Shown here: positions 16,742 to 25,297 of the stretch, one piece after another
Position numbering within the stretch: the stretch's first letter is position 1
How the letters are laid out: every line of letters begins with the position of its first letter
NCBI RefSeq assembly: GCF_014212355.1
Contig: NZ_JACKXD010000001.1
Span: forward strand, 891,143-955,142
DNA length: 64,000 nt
Direction of reading: 5' to 3'
Source: Halobellus ruber
Lineage (GTDB): Archaea; Halobacteriota; Halobacteria; Halobacteriales; Haloferacaceae
Translations under genes and position numbers: made by a program
Notes under the pieces: generated by a model
Database searches by the model: none
Seen by the model: only the letters and a program-made list of their open reading frames with translations
What the model was told of the DNA's origin: nothing

Positions 16742-17557
16742 ATGCCGATGTTATCGGATCTCCTAAGCGATGTCGTGTCGGACGTCGAAGCGGTGTTGCT
16801 CTTCTCCCCCAGTAGTTCTCACTACCGGCAGTTTGCCGACGCGGATCTCGACGAGGACCTGATCGTGGTCGCCCCGGAGAACGCCACAGACGCCGAGATC
16901 TACGTCGAACTCCCCTTAGAGTTCGACAACGTCAGGGACCGCATCCGGTTCGGCATCGAGGGGGCCTTAGAGCGCGGCCTCGTCGAGACCGAGGACGCCG
17001 TCGCCTGCAGCGTCCGGGTGTTCGGAGGCGAATCCGACGGCGTCGTCCGGGTCCGGGTCACCGAGTCGATGCGGTCGGGGATCTACGACCTCTTCGCGAA
17101 CTCCCGGGCCGAGCCCGGCGTCATCCGGGACGTCTTCGAGGTTGCGATCGAGTTGGGCAAGAAGGGACAGAAGGGGAAACCCGTCGGCGCGCTGTTCGTC
17201 GTCGGCGACGCCGGGAAGGTGATGAACAAATCGCGGCCCCTCTCGTACAACCCCTTCGAGAAGTCCCACGTTCACGTGGGCGACCCGATCGTGAACGTGA
17301 TGCTCAAGGAGTTCTCGCGGCTCGACGGCGCGTTCGTGATCTCGGATTCGGGGAAGATTGCGAGCGCGTACCGGTACTTAGAGCCCGCCGCGGAGGGCGT
17401 CGACATCCCGAAGGGACTGGGCGCGCGGCACATGGCCGGCGCGGCAATCACCCGCGACACCAACGCCACCGCGATCGTGCTTTCCGAGTCGGACGGCCTC
17501 GTCCGGGCGTTCAAGGGCGGTGAACTCATCCTGGAGATCGATCCGGAGGAGTACTGA
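16742..17557 (+). CDS. dacZ: Diadenylate cyclase DacZ (c-di-AMP synthase)
   Basis: DacZ condenses two ATP into cyclic di-AMP, the second messenger that controls osmotic and potassium balance and is essential in Haloferax volcanii. The 271-residue protein has a pyruvate-kinase-like N-terminal domain and a C-terminal DAC domain with the catalytic DGA motif at 195-197 and the RHMAG motif at 229-233 (archaeal counterpart of RHR). GKKGQKGKPVGALFVVGD precedes the domain. The ATG at 16742 is preferred, and a second ATG two codons later is possible. The gene overlaps the mechanosensitive-channel gene by one base (TGATG), suggesting that the messenger's enzyme and a turgor valve are made together. Confidence 0.95.
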   Translation: MPMLSDLLSDVVSDVEAVLLFSPSSSHYRQFADADLDEDLIVVAPENATDAEIYVELPLEFDNVRDRIRFGIEGALERGLVETEDAVACSVRVFGGESDGVVRVRVTESMRSGIYDLFANSRAEPGVIRDVFEVAIELGKKGQKGKPVGALFVVGDAGKVMNKSRPLSYNPFEKSHVHVGDPIVNVMLKEFSRLDGAFVISDSGKIASAYRYLEPAAEGVDIPKGLGARHMAGAAITRDTNATAIVLSESDGLVRAFKGGELILEIDPEEY

Positions 17558-18435
17558 TGACCGGAACGGTCGCGGCGGCGGGGAGCCACGGCACAGCGGT
17601 CGGGGTCGCCGACTCGATCGATCCGGGCCTCCGGAGCGGGCGGGTCGGACAGATCGACACCGGTCCGCTCGCCGACCTGTTCGACGCGGTTCCGCGGGCC
17701 GTCTGGCTCGGCGCGATCGTCGCCGTCGCCGGCGTGATCCTCGCGGTCCTCCTCGGCGTACTCACGAGACGGCTCCTCGTCAGGTTCGGCGTTCCCGACG
17801 CCGTCGAGGGGACGGCCTTCGAGCGGACCGCCCGGGAGTTCGGCAGCTCGACCGTCGACGTGCTCGGCTCGCTGGTCCGGCTGTTCGTCCTCGGCGTCAC
17901 CTTTCTCGGGATTCTCGCTGTCGGCGACGTGACCGTCGCTTCGGGGTTCTGGGGCCGCACCGTCCAGTTCTTACCGCAACTGTTCTTCGCTTTGGTCATC
18001 CTCATTGTGGGGGTTGTCGTCGGCGACAAGCTACAGATCGTGATCAGCGAGCGGCTCACCGGCATCAAACTCCCCGAGATCGGCGTGTTCCCCCGGCTCG
18101 CGAAGTTCACGGTGTTTTACGTGGCGGTCCTGATCGCGCTCTCGCAACTCGGCGTCGCCACGCTCGCGTTGGTGGTGCTGCTCGCAGGCTACATCCTCGC
18201 GATAGTGTTCCTCGGGGGGCTCGCGCTCTCGGACTTACTGAAATCGGCCGCCGCTGGGTCGTACCTCCTGTTGGAGCAGCCCTACGCGATCGGCGACGAG
18301 ATCGAGATCGGGAACCACCGGGGGATCGTCCAGGAAGTGACCCTGTTCGTCACCCACATCGAGCGCGACGGCGAGGAGTTCGTCGTCCCGAACAGCGCCG
18401 TCTTCGAGACGGGCGTGATCCGGATCCGGGAGTGA
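17557..18435 (+). CDS. MscS-family small-conductance mechanosensitive channel
   Basis: This is a membrane channel expected to open under tension and release solutes during hypo-osmotic shock. The 292-residue product has about five membrane helices, the last being the pore-lining type. It ends with the MscS beta-domain (EQPYAIGDEIEIGNHRGIVQEV, then VPNSAVFETGVI). The long C-terminal alpha/beta cytoplasmic domain of E. coli MscS is missing, so this is a minimal form. The start codon overlaps the dacZ stop. The stop codon abuts, with no intervening base, the stop of the convergent acyltransferase gene (shared TGATCA). Regulation by c-di-AMP is an inference from the coupling. Confidence 0.9.
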   Translation: MTGTVAAAGSHGTAVGVADSIDPGLRSGRVGQIDTGPLADLFDAVPRAVWLGAIVAVAGVILAVLLGVLTRRLLVRFGVPDAVEGTAFERTAREFGSSTVDVLGSLVRLFVLGVTFLGILAVGDVTVASGFWGRTVQFLPQLFFALVILIVGVVVGDKLQIVISERLTGIKLPEIGVFPRLAKFTVFYVAVLIALSQLGVATLALVVLLAGYILAIVFLGGLALSDLLKSAAAGSYLLLEQPYAIGDEIEIGNHRGIVQEVTLFVTHIERDGEEFVVPNSAVFETGVIRIRE

Positions 18436-19053
18436 TCAGCGGTCGGCGGCGTCGGGGTCGTCCGGCGGCGACCCGTCCGGTCCCGCCTCGGCCGACGCGG
18501 GGTCGTCGCCGCCCATCTCCTTTGCCGGGACGCCGGCGACGGTCGCGCCGGCGGGCACGTCCCGGGTCACGAGGGAGTCCGCCGCCACCTGCGCGTCGGC
18601 GCCGATCCTGACGCCCGGGAGGATCACGGCCTTCGCGCCGATCATCGCGCGGTCGCCGACGACCACCTCGCCCGTCCGGTACTCGTCCTGCAGGAACTCG
18701 TGACACAGGATCACCGAGTCGTAGCCCACGATGACGTCGTCGCCGAGCGTGATCAGTTCGGGCCAGAAGACGTCCGGAGTCGCCTCCAGCCCCCACGATA
18801 CCCCGTCGCCGACGGTCGCGCCGAGCCGGCGGAGCACCCAACTTCGAACGCGGAGCGACGGCGCGATCCGGGCGATCCACACCAGGAGGTAGTTCAGCGT
18901 CACCCGCCACACCGGCTTGACGTCGGTCCAGTACCGCAGCGAGTTCCGCCGCCCCGGGGTCGGGTGGCGCTGCACGCGGCCGTGTCTCCCGCCGTCGGAG
19001 CTGTCGTCGATTCCGCCGTTTGCCGGGCCCTCGCCCCCGTCGTCGTCGCTCAC
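18436..19053 (-). CDS. Left-handed beta-helix (hexapeptide repeat) acyltransferase
   Basis: The protein is an O- or N-acetyltransferase-like enzyme of the Wzx/NodL/LacA type that acylates sugars or related molecules. Hexapeptide repeats run from about residue 75 ([15 protein letters not shown]) through [45 protein letters not shown] and [16 protein letters not shown], the usual terminal coil. N-terminal basic and C-terminal acidic low-complexity tails flank it. A GTG start at 19053 (VSDDDGGEG) is chosen because the frame upstream is unrelated and no ATG lies nearby. A start further inside near the [17 protein letters not shown] segment is also possible. The substrate is unknown. Confidence 0.85.
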   Translation of the reverse strand: MSDDDGGEGPANGGIDDSSDGGRHGRVQRHPTPGRRNSLRYWTDVKPVWRVTLNYLLVWIARIAPSLRVRSWVLRRLGATVGDGVSWGLEATPDVFWPELITLGDDVIVGYDSVILCHEFLQDEYRTGEVVVGDRAMIGAKAVILPGVRIGADAQVAADSLVTRDVPAGATVAGVPAKEMGGDDPASAEAGPDGSPPDDPDAADR

Positions 19054-19150
19054 GGCTCTATGTTCTCGCCCGGCGGATAAAATACCGCCCGGCCGCGGAT
19101 CGATCCGGTGTCGTCCACAATCCCGGCTCCCCGGAGTTCCGTTCGCCGGT

Positions 19151-20449
19151 TCACTCCCCGCGCAGGGCGTCCATGTGCTCGATCCGCCGCTCGACGAGGT
19201 CGGGCTTGCCGACGTCGTGGCGGACCCGGAGGCCGTCGCCGGCGGCCGCGAGGGCGTCGTCCGCCCGCGTCTCCGCCTCGGCGATCGAGTCGGCGACGCC
19301 GACCACCGCGAACGACCGGGAGGTGGTGGTGTAGAGGCCGTCCTCGCGTTCGTCGACGCTTGCGTAGAACAGCAGCGCCTCGCCGACGCTATCCTCGTCG
19401 ACGGCAATTTTCGCCCCCGAGGAGGGGTCCGTCGGATACCCCTCCGGGACGGCGTACTTGCAGACGGTCGCCTTGCCCGCGAACTCCAGTCGGGGGAGGT
19501 CCTCGCCGTCGCGGGCGGCGGTCACGACGTCGAGGAACGAGGTTTCGAGGACGGGAAGCGTGTTCATCGCCTCGGGGTCGCCGAAGCGGGCGTTGAATTC
19601 GACCACTTTCGGCCCGTCGGCGGTGAGCATGAACTGCCCGTAGAGGACCCCCTTGTATTCGGGGAGGGCGTCGACGGTCGCTTCGAGGATGTCGACGGCG
19701 TCGGCGTAGTCGCCGGCGGTCATAAACGGGAGTTCGGGCGCCGCGTCGCTGTAGCTTCCCATCCCGCCGGTGTTGGGTCCCTCGTCGCCCTCGTAGGCGC
19801 GTTTGTGGTCCTGGACGGCGGGCGTCGGCCGCACCTCGCCGTTCGCGACGAACGCCTGGACGGTGAACTCCTCGCCGACCAGCCGTTCCTCCAAGACCAC
19901 CCGGCCGTAGTCGCTGTCGCGGAGGTACGCCTTCGCTTCTTGCCGTGTGACCTGGTCGCCGATCACGCGGACGCCCTTCCCGCCGGTGAGCCCCGCGGGC
20001 TTGACCGCGAGGTCGCCGTCGTAGTCGTCGATGTAGTCGCAGGCCGCGTCCATATCGTCGAAGACAGCGAAGTCCGGACACCCCGGGATCGACTCCGACC
20101 GCATGAACTCCCGCTGGAACGCCTTGTCGGTCTCGATGCGGGCGGCCTCGCTGCCGGGGCCGAAGGTGTACACCCCGGCGTCGTCGAGCGCGTCGGCGAG
20201 GCCGACTTCGAGGGCGGCCTCCGGGCCGATCACCGCCAGGTCGGCGCCGACGTCGGTCGCGTACGCCACGACCTCGTCGACGGCCGTCTCCTCGACCGTC
20301 CCGAACCCCGCCGCGAGCCCCGCGATCCCCGGATTGCGGTTGCTGGCACACGCGTACACCTCACACGCCGGGTCGGCCGCGAGCGCCCGGGCGATCGCGT
20401 GTTCGCGTCCGCCGCCGCCGACGAGCACTACCGTCTCGGACTCACTCAT
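19151..20449 (-). CDS. purD: Phosphoribosylamine--glycine ligase
   Basis: PurD (GAR synthetase) joins phosphoribosylamine and glycine with ATP in de novo purine synthesis. The 432-residue ATP-grasp protein has the N-terminal [16 protein letters not shown] motif, the central [15 protein letters not shown] block, [13 protein letters not shown] near the metal site, and a typical C-terminal domain ([20 protein letters not shown]). The ATG at 20449 gives [14 protein letters not shown], the family start. A long upstream frame extension overlaps the divergent gene and is rejected. The gene is not in a pur operon here. The acyltransferase gene follows after 97 bases. Confidence 0.97.
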   Translation of the reverse strand: MSESETVVLVGGGGREHAIARALAADPACEVYACASNRNPGIAGLAAGFGTVEETAVDEVVAYATDVGADLAVIGPEAALEVGLADALDDAGVYTFGPGSEAARIETDKAFQREFMRSESIPGCPDFAVFDDMDAACDYIDDYDGDLAVKPAGLTGGKGVRVIGDQVTRQEAKAYLRDSDYGRVVLEERLVGEEFTVQAFVANGEVRPTPAVQDHKRAYEGDEGPNTGGMGSYSDAAPELPFMTAGDYADAVDILEATVDALPEYKGVLYGQFMLTADGPKVVEFNARFGDPEAMNTLPVLETSFLDVVTAARDGEDLPRLEFAGKATVCKYAVPEGYPTDPSSGAKIAVDEDSVGEALLFYASVDEREDGLYTTTSRSFAVVGVADSIAEAETRADDALAAAGDGLRVRHDVGKPDLVERRIEHMDALRGE

Positions 20450-20565
20450 ACCCGGAACGCACTCCCAACGCAGCCTAAAGCTTGCCGTTCGGCCGAGGGG
20501 ACGACAGCGTCGCCGACCGCCGCGCTCAGCCGGCTGTTTTTCAGTACTGCCGACGTACCGGAGGT

Positions 20566-22800
20566 ATGGACGATCCACTGTCGCGGAACCGGCTGGACGA
20601 GGAGGCCAGTCCCTATCTCCGTCAGCACGCCGACAACCCGGTCCACTGGCAGCCGTGGGACGACGCCGCGCTGGCTGCGGCGCGGGAGACCGACCGCCCG
20701 ATCTTCCTCTCGGTGGGCTACGCCGCGTGTCACTGGTGTCACGTGATGGCCGAGGAGAGCTTCGCGGACGAGGAGGTCGCGGCGGTGCTCAACGACTCGT
20801 TCGTCCCGATCAAGGTCGACCGCGAGGAGCGGCCGGACCTCGATCGGGTCTATCAGACCATCTGCGGGCTGGTGACCGGCGGCGGCGGGTGGCCGCTGTC
20901 GGTGTGGCTCACGCCGGAGGGGAAACCGTTCTACGTCGGGACCTACTTCCCGAAGACCGAGGATCCCAAGCGCGGGAACGTCCCGGGCTTCCTCGACGTT
21001 TGCCGGTCGTTCGCGGCGTCGTGGGAGTCCGATCGGGAGGAGATCGAGAACAGAGCGGGCCAGTGGACCGACGCGCTCCGCGACCGGCTGGAGTCGACGC
21101 CGACGAGCGGGGGCAAGACGGCGGATACCGACGGCGATGCCGACGGTTCCGAGGATGTCGGCGCCGACATTCTGGGGAACGTCGCGACCGCCGCGATCCG
21201 GGCGACCGACCGCGAACACGGCGGGTTCGGCTCCGGCGGCCCGAAGTTCCCCCAGCCGTGGCGGATCGACGCTCTGCTCCGGGCGTCGGCGGCGACCGAC
21301 AGCGACGACGCGCTCCCCGCGGCGACGGCGTCGTTGGACGCGATGGCCGCCGGCGGCGTCTACGACCAGATCGGCGGGGGGTTCCACCGGTACGCCACCG
21401 ACCGGGAGTGGACGGTCCCCCACTTCGAGAAGATGCTCTACGACAACGGCGAACTGCTCGCGCTCTACGCCGCGGCGTACCGGCGGACCGGCCGGGACCG
21501 ATACGCGCGGATTATGCGCGAGACCGCCAACTTCCTCCGCCGGGAACTCCGCCACGCCGAGGGCGGCCTCTTCAGCACCCTCGACGCCCAAAGCGAGGGC
21601 GAGGAGGGGAAGTTCTACGTCTGGACGCCCGAGGCGGTCGACACCGCGATCGACGACGACCGCACCGCCGCGATCGCGAAAGACCGGTTCGGGGTGATCG
21701 ACGCCGGCAACTTCGAGGGGAAGACGGTGCTCACGGTGTCGGCATCGATTCCGAGTCTGGCCGACGATTACGACTGCCCGGAATCGGAGATCATCGAGCG
21801 GCTCGACGACGCCCGCGCGGCGCTGTTCGCGGCCCGGAGCGAACGGGTTCGACCCGCCCGCGACGAGAAGATCCTCGCGTCGTGGAACGGGCTCGCGATC
21901 CGGGGCCTCGCCAGGGCGGGGCTCGTGCTCGGCGACGACGACCAGGTCGAACTCGCCGCGGATGCCCTGTCGTTCGTACGGGAGCACCTCTGGGATCCCG
22001 AAACCAAGCGGCTCTCCCGGCGGTACAAGGGCGGCGACGTGAAGGGGACCGGCTACCTCGACGACCACGCGTTCCTGGCGCGCGGGGCCCTCGAGCTGTA
22101 CGGCGCTACCGGCGACGTCGACCACCTCGCCTTCGCCATCGAACTCGCGGAGACGATCGTCGGGGCGTTCTACGACGCCGGGGCACGGACGCTGTATCTG
22201 ACTCCCGAAGACGGTGAGGCGCTCGTCACCCGGCCGCAGGAACTCCAGGACCAGTCGACGCCGTCGAGCGCGGGCGTCGCGGCGTCGCTCCTCCTGGATC
22301 TGGACGCCTTTTCGCCGTCCTCGGAGTTTGCGGACGTCGCCGACGCGGTCCTCGACACTCACGCCGACCGGATCCGCGGCCGGCCGCTCGAACACACCTC
22401 GCTGGGGCTTGCGGCCCACAAGCGGGCGCACGGATCGACCGAGGTCGTGGTGACGACCGACAGCGACGGTGCCGGCTTCCCGGAGTCGATCCGGGCGTCG
22501 CTGGCGTCGACCTACGTCCCCGACGCGGTCCTCGCGCCGCGGCCGCCGACCGAGGCGGGACTCGACGTCTGGCTCGACACGCTCGGGCTCGACGAGGCGC
22601 CGCCGATCTGGCGCGGGCGGACCGAGCGCGACGACGAACCCACAGTCTACGTCTGCGAGGGCCGTGCGTGTTTGCCGCCGTCGCACTCGGTCCCGGACGC
22701 GCTATCGTGGTTCGAGAGCGGGGAGGGGCCCTCCGCGGACGGATCGGCGGGCAGCGGGGGCGACCTCGACGTGGACGATCTCCCGTTCGATTCGGATTGA
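20566..22800 (+). CDS. DUF255 thioredoxin-fold / glycosidase-like protein (YyaL/SPATA20 family)
   Basis: The 744-residue protein belongs to the YyaL/SPATA20 family: an N-terminal thioredoxin-like DUF255 domain followed by an alpha/alpha-barrel resembling N-acylglucosamine 2-epimerases. The start MDDPLSRNRLDEEASPYLRQ, the motif AACHWCHVM with C55 and C58, and GGGGWPLSVWLTPEGKPFY are diagnostic. VPHFEKMLYDNGEL and ILASWNGLAIRGLARAG mark the barrel. The biochemical function of the family is not settled. GGAGG lies immediately before the ATG (20560-20565). Asp/Gly-rich inserts near residue 185 and at the C-terminus are halophile additions. The next gene is convergent. Confidence 0.93.
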   Translation: MDDPLSRNRLDEEASPYLRQHADNPVHWQPWDDAALAAARETDRPIFLSVGYAACHWCHVMAEESFADEEVAAVLNDSFVPIKVDREERPDLDRVYQTICGLVTGGGGWPLSVWLTPEGKPFYVGTYFPKTEDPKRGNVPGFLDVCRSFAASWESDREEIENRAGQWTDALRDRLESTPTSGGKTADTDGDADGSEDVGADILGNVATAAIRATDREHGGFGSGGPKFPQPWRIDALLRASAATDSDDALPAATASLDAMAAGGVYDQIGGGFHRYATDREWTVPHFEKMLYDNGELLALYAAAYRRTGRDRYARIMRETANFLRRELRHAEGGLFSTLDAQSEGEEGKFYVWTPEAVDTAIDDDRTAAIAKDRFGVIDAGNFEGKTVLTVSASIPSLADDYDCPESEIIERLDDARAALFAARSERVRPARDEKILASWNGLAIRGLARAGLVLGDDDQVELAADALSFVREHLWDPETKRLSRRYKGGDVKGTGYLDDHAFLARGALELYGATGDVDHLAFAIELAETIVGAFYDAGARTLYLTPEDGEALVTRPQELQDQSTPSSAGVAASLLLDLDAFSPSSEFADVADAVLDTHADRIRGRPLEHTSLGLAAHKRAHGSTEVVVTTDSDGAGFPESIRASLASTYVPDAVLAPRPPTEAGLDVWLDTLGLDEAPPIWRGRTERDDEPTVYVCEGRACLPPSHSVPDALSWFESGEGPSADGSAGSGGDLDVDDLPFDSD

Positions 22801-22839
22801 CTCCGAGTGACCGAGGCCGAGGAGTTCAGACCGCCGGCG

Positions 22840-23244
22840 CTACTCGCCGAGCCGCTCGGCCAAGTACACCGCGATCGGGGTGCGCTCCGCCTCGACGAAC
22901 CGGGCGACCTCCTCGCCGTCGCGTTCGACCACGACGGTCGGGATCAGTTCGATCCCGTACTCCTCGACGAGCGGGCCGGTCTTGCTCCCGCCGGCGTCCT
23001 TCTCGACGGGGTAGTGGTGAACCCGGTCATCGGGGACGCCCGCGGCGTCGAGCGCGGCCCCGAAGTCCGGCAGTTGGCCGCGGCAGTCGCCACACCAGTC
23101 GCCGCCCCACACGCGGAAGACGAGGCCCTCATCCGAGAGCGCTTCGACGACGTCCTCGTAGGCGTCCGCGCTCCAGGCGGGGTTCGGCCGCATCGTCTCC
23201 AATCGTCCCGCCGTCGCTTCGGTTCCGGTGTCTGAGTCGGACAT
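22840..23244 (-). CDS. Thioredoxin-family protein
   Basis: The 134-residue cytoplasmic protein has a thioredoxin fold with the redox motif WCGDC (C51 and C54) and the cis-proline loop IELIPTVVV. It likely reduces or oxidises disulfides of protein partners. The spacer Gly-Asp differs from the Gly-Pro of classical thioredoxins, which usually shifts redox potential. The start is the ATG at 23244 (MSDSDTGTEATAGRLE), and the further frame upstream is noise. It is convergent with the DUF255 gene, 39 bases apart, and divergent from nothing close. Confidence 0.9.
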   Translation of the reverse strand: MSDSDTGTEATAGRLETMRPNPAWSADAYEDVVEALSDEGLVFRVWGGDWCGDCRGQLPDFGAALDAAGVPDDRVHHYPVEKDAGGSKTGPLVEEYGIELIPTVVVERDGEEVARFVEAERTPIAVYLAERLGE

Positions 23245-23388
23245 ACCCGGTTGTACGCCGTCACCGGGCGTAAACCCCGCGGTGGCGGCGCGGAGGGGTT
23301 CGTGAGGAACGTTCGCCGTCGGGCGGGGCAAACCGGGCCATACGACGACTTCCGTGTGGAACGCCGCCGACGGCCCGACCGGACCGCG

Positions 23389-24969
23389 TCACTCGACGGG
23401 GTCGCCGTGGGACTCCCGGAGTTCGACCTTGCGGATCTTTCCGGTCGAGGTCTCGGGCAAGTCGTCGACGAACTCGACGACAGTCGGACATTTGAAGTGC
23501 GCGAGGTTGTCGCGGGCGAACTCGATGACGCCCTCCTCGGTGAGGTCGGCGCCGGCGGCGGGCACGACGATCGCTTTCGGCGTCTCGCCCCACTTCTCGT
23601 GGGGGACGCCGATCACGGCGACCCGCTCGATTTCGGGGTGGTCGTAGAGCGCGTCCTCGATTTCGACGCTCGAGATGTTCTCGCCGCCGCTGATGATGAC
23701 GTCCTTCTTGCGGTCCTTGATCCCCACCATCCCGCGTTCGTCGATGGTGGCGAAGTCGCCGGTGTGGAACCACCCCTCGACCCGGCCGGAGAAGGCCTCC
23801 CGCGTCCGTTCGGGTTTGTTCCAGTAGCGGTCCATAACCTGGTTCCCGCGGACGACGATCTCGCCCATCGTCTCGTCGTCGGGCGGAACGTCCTCGCCGT
23901 CCTCGTCGACGACGCGCAGTTCGGTGCCGAGCATCGCGTGGCCCTGCCGGGTCTTGATCGTAAACCGGCCATCGCTTTCGATCCGCCGCGGCGAGTTGCT
24001 GGTCGTGATCAGCGGCCCCGTCTCGGTGAGGCCGTAGACGTGCAGGATGTCCCAGCCGAGTTCGTCCTCGACGGTCCGGATGGTGGCCTCGGGCGGGGGG
24101 CTTGCGGCGGTCGCGATCCTGACCGGCTTGTCGCCGGTCGCGGCGATATCGTGTGACTCGTAGAAGTCGATCATCCGGTTGAGCACCGTCGGCGCGCCAC
24201 AGAGGTAGGTCACGTCGCGGCCGTGGATCCGCTCGAAGGCGCCTCCCGCATCGAAGTGGCGCTGGCAGATGTGCGTCCCGCCGACCCCGGTGATGACGTA
24301 GGGATACCCCCACCCGTTGACGTGGAACATCGGCAGCGTCCAGAGGTACGCGTCGTCGTCGGCGACCTCCGTGTGATGGGTGGTGATCAGCGCGTGCCAG
24401 TGTTCGGTGCGGTGGGTCCGGACCACGCCCTTGGGGTCGCCGGTGGTCCCGCTCGTGTAGTTGATCGTCGCGGGGTCGTCCTCGGAGATGTCGGGGCGCT
24501 CGACGGCCTCGGGGTCGGCCGCGGACAGGAGCGACTCGTAGTCGTGCCACTCGCCGTCGACGCGGTCGGCCGGGTTGGCGACGAACTCCTCGGCCGGGAT
24601 CCGATCGCGGATCGTCTCGATCTTGTCGGCGTACTCGAAGTCGGCGACGACTGCCCGGGCCTCGCAGTCGCCGAGGATGTACTCGTAGTCCTCGGCGATG
24701 AGCCGATAGTTGAGGGGCGCAGAGACGGCCCCGAGGGCGTTGATCGCGAACAGCGTCTCCAGAAACCAGTGGGTGTTCGGCGAGAGCAGCGCCACGCGGT
24801 CGCCCGTCGAGATGCCGAGCTGGGAGAGCGCGGCGGCCGCGCGGTCGACACGTTCGCCGAACTCGGCGTAGGTGTACTCGGTGCCGTCGTGAGCGACGAC
24901 GCCGACGGCGTCGCCGTAGACGTCGACTCCCCGATCGAGGAAGTCGAGTGTCGTCATCGGTCGGTGCAT
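23389..24969 (-). CDS. AMP-forming acyl-CoA synthetase
   Basis: This enzyme activates a carboxylic acid, probably a medium- or long-chain fatty acid, to its CoA ester through an acyl-adenylate. The 526-residue protein contains the P-loop YTSGTTGDPKGVV, the A5 motif VYGLTETGP, GWFHTGD, and the C-terminal catalytic lysine motif PETSTGKIRKVELR, as in the ANL superfamily. The first ATG (MHRPMTTLDFLD) is correctly spaced from a TATA box at 24995-25001, so it is preferred over the ATG four codons in. Chain-length preference cannot be read from the sequence. It stands alone at the left edge of the low-GC accessory region. Confidence 0.94.
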   Translation of the reverse strand: MHRPMTTLDFLDRGVDVYGDAVGVVAHDGTEYTYAEFGERVDRAAAALSQLGISTGDRVALLSPNTHWFLETLFAINALGAVSAPLNYRLIAEDYEYILGDCEARAVVADFEYADKIETIRDRIPAEEFVANPADRVDGEWHDYESLLSAADPEAVERPDISEDDPATINYTSGTTGDPKGVVRTHRTEHWHALITTHHTEVADDDAYLWTLPMFHVNGWGYPYVITGVGGTHICQRHFDAGGAFERIHGRDVTYLCGAPTVLNRMIDFYESHDIAATGDKPVRIATAASPPPEATIRTVEDELGWDILHVYGLTETGPLITTSNSPRRIESDGRFTIKTRQGHAMLGTELRVVDEDGEDVPPDDETMGEIVVRGNQVMDRYWNKPERTREAFSGRVEGWFHTGDFATIDERGMVGIKDRKKDVIISGGENISSVEIEDALYDHPEIERVAVIGVPHEKWGETPKAIVVPAAGADLTEEGVIEFARDNLAHFKCPTVVEFVDDLPETSTGKIRKVELRESHGDPVE

Positions 24970-24994
24970 ACTACGCCAAGAGGCAACTGTGACC

Positions 24995-25001
24995 CATAAA
25001 A
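24995..25001 (-). promoter_or_regulatory. TATA box of the acyl-CoA synthetase gene
   Basis: The minus strand reads TTTTATG 26-32 bases before the ATG at 24969, which fits a leaderless transcript and supports the first ATG as the start. Confidence 0.5.
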
Positions 25002-25100
25002 TTCTTCCGCAGGCTCTTACCGAGCTACTGAAACAACCATCGGGTTAGTGATATCGTCACGAGATGACGTGCAGGATATAGAGGGTGGAGTCATACCGTC

Positions 25101-25164
25101 GGCTATAGTCACGTGAAGGATTTCGACACCCCGGGGTGTCGAAAATCTTCACGTAGTTATAGCC
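25101..25164. repeat. 64-base palindrome without loop
   Basis: Two 32-base arms (25101-25132 and 25133-25164) match as an inverted repeat at 27 of 32 positions, with GGCTATA at the outer ends and TTTCGACACCCC at the centre. In RNA, three of the five mismatches would be G-U pairs. The flanking ten bases on each side also match at seven positions, so the symmetry extends to about 84 bases. It could be a miniature palindromic mobile element, a protein-binding site or a structured terminator shared by the flanking region. Recent origin is suggested by how well the arms match. Confidence 0.75.
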
Positions 25165-25297
25165 AACAGTATCAGTACCAGCGAGTCAGTAATTTCACCC
25201 AGTCAGTTCTGAACCGGTCGCTGAGGTCTGAGACGGCCGGTTCCCGTTCTGATTCTCCCGCAAGCTTTTTTTCCATTATACTCACATAAAATAGGCA

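Larger units (their letters stand above)
24970..25297. other. Gene-free interval (328 bases)
   Basis: This interval separates two divergently transcribed genes. Near its left end it holds the TATA box of the acyl-CoA synthetase gene, in its middle a 64-base palindrome, and at its right end an AT-rich stretch with a T-tract (25266-25272) and ATTATA (25275-25280) about 20 bases before the histidine kinase ATG. No small coding frame with plausible composition was seen. Confidence 0.6.
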
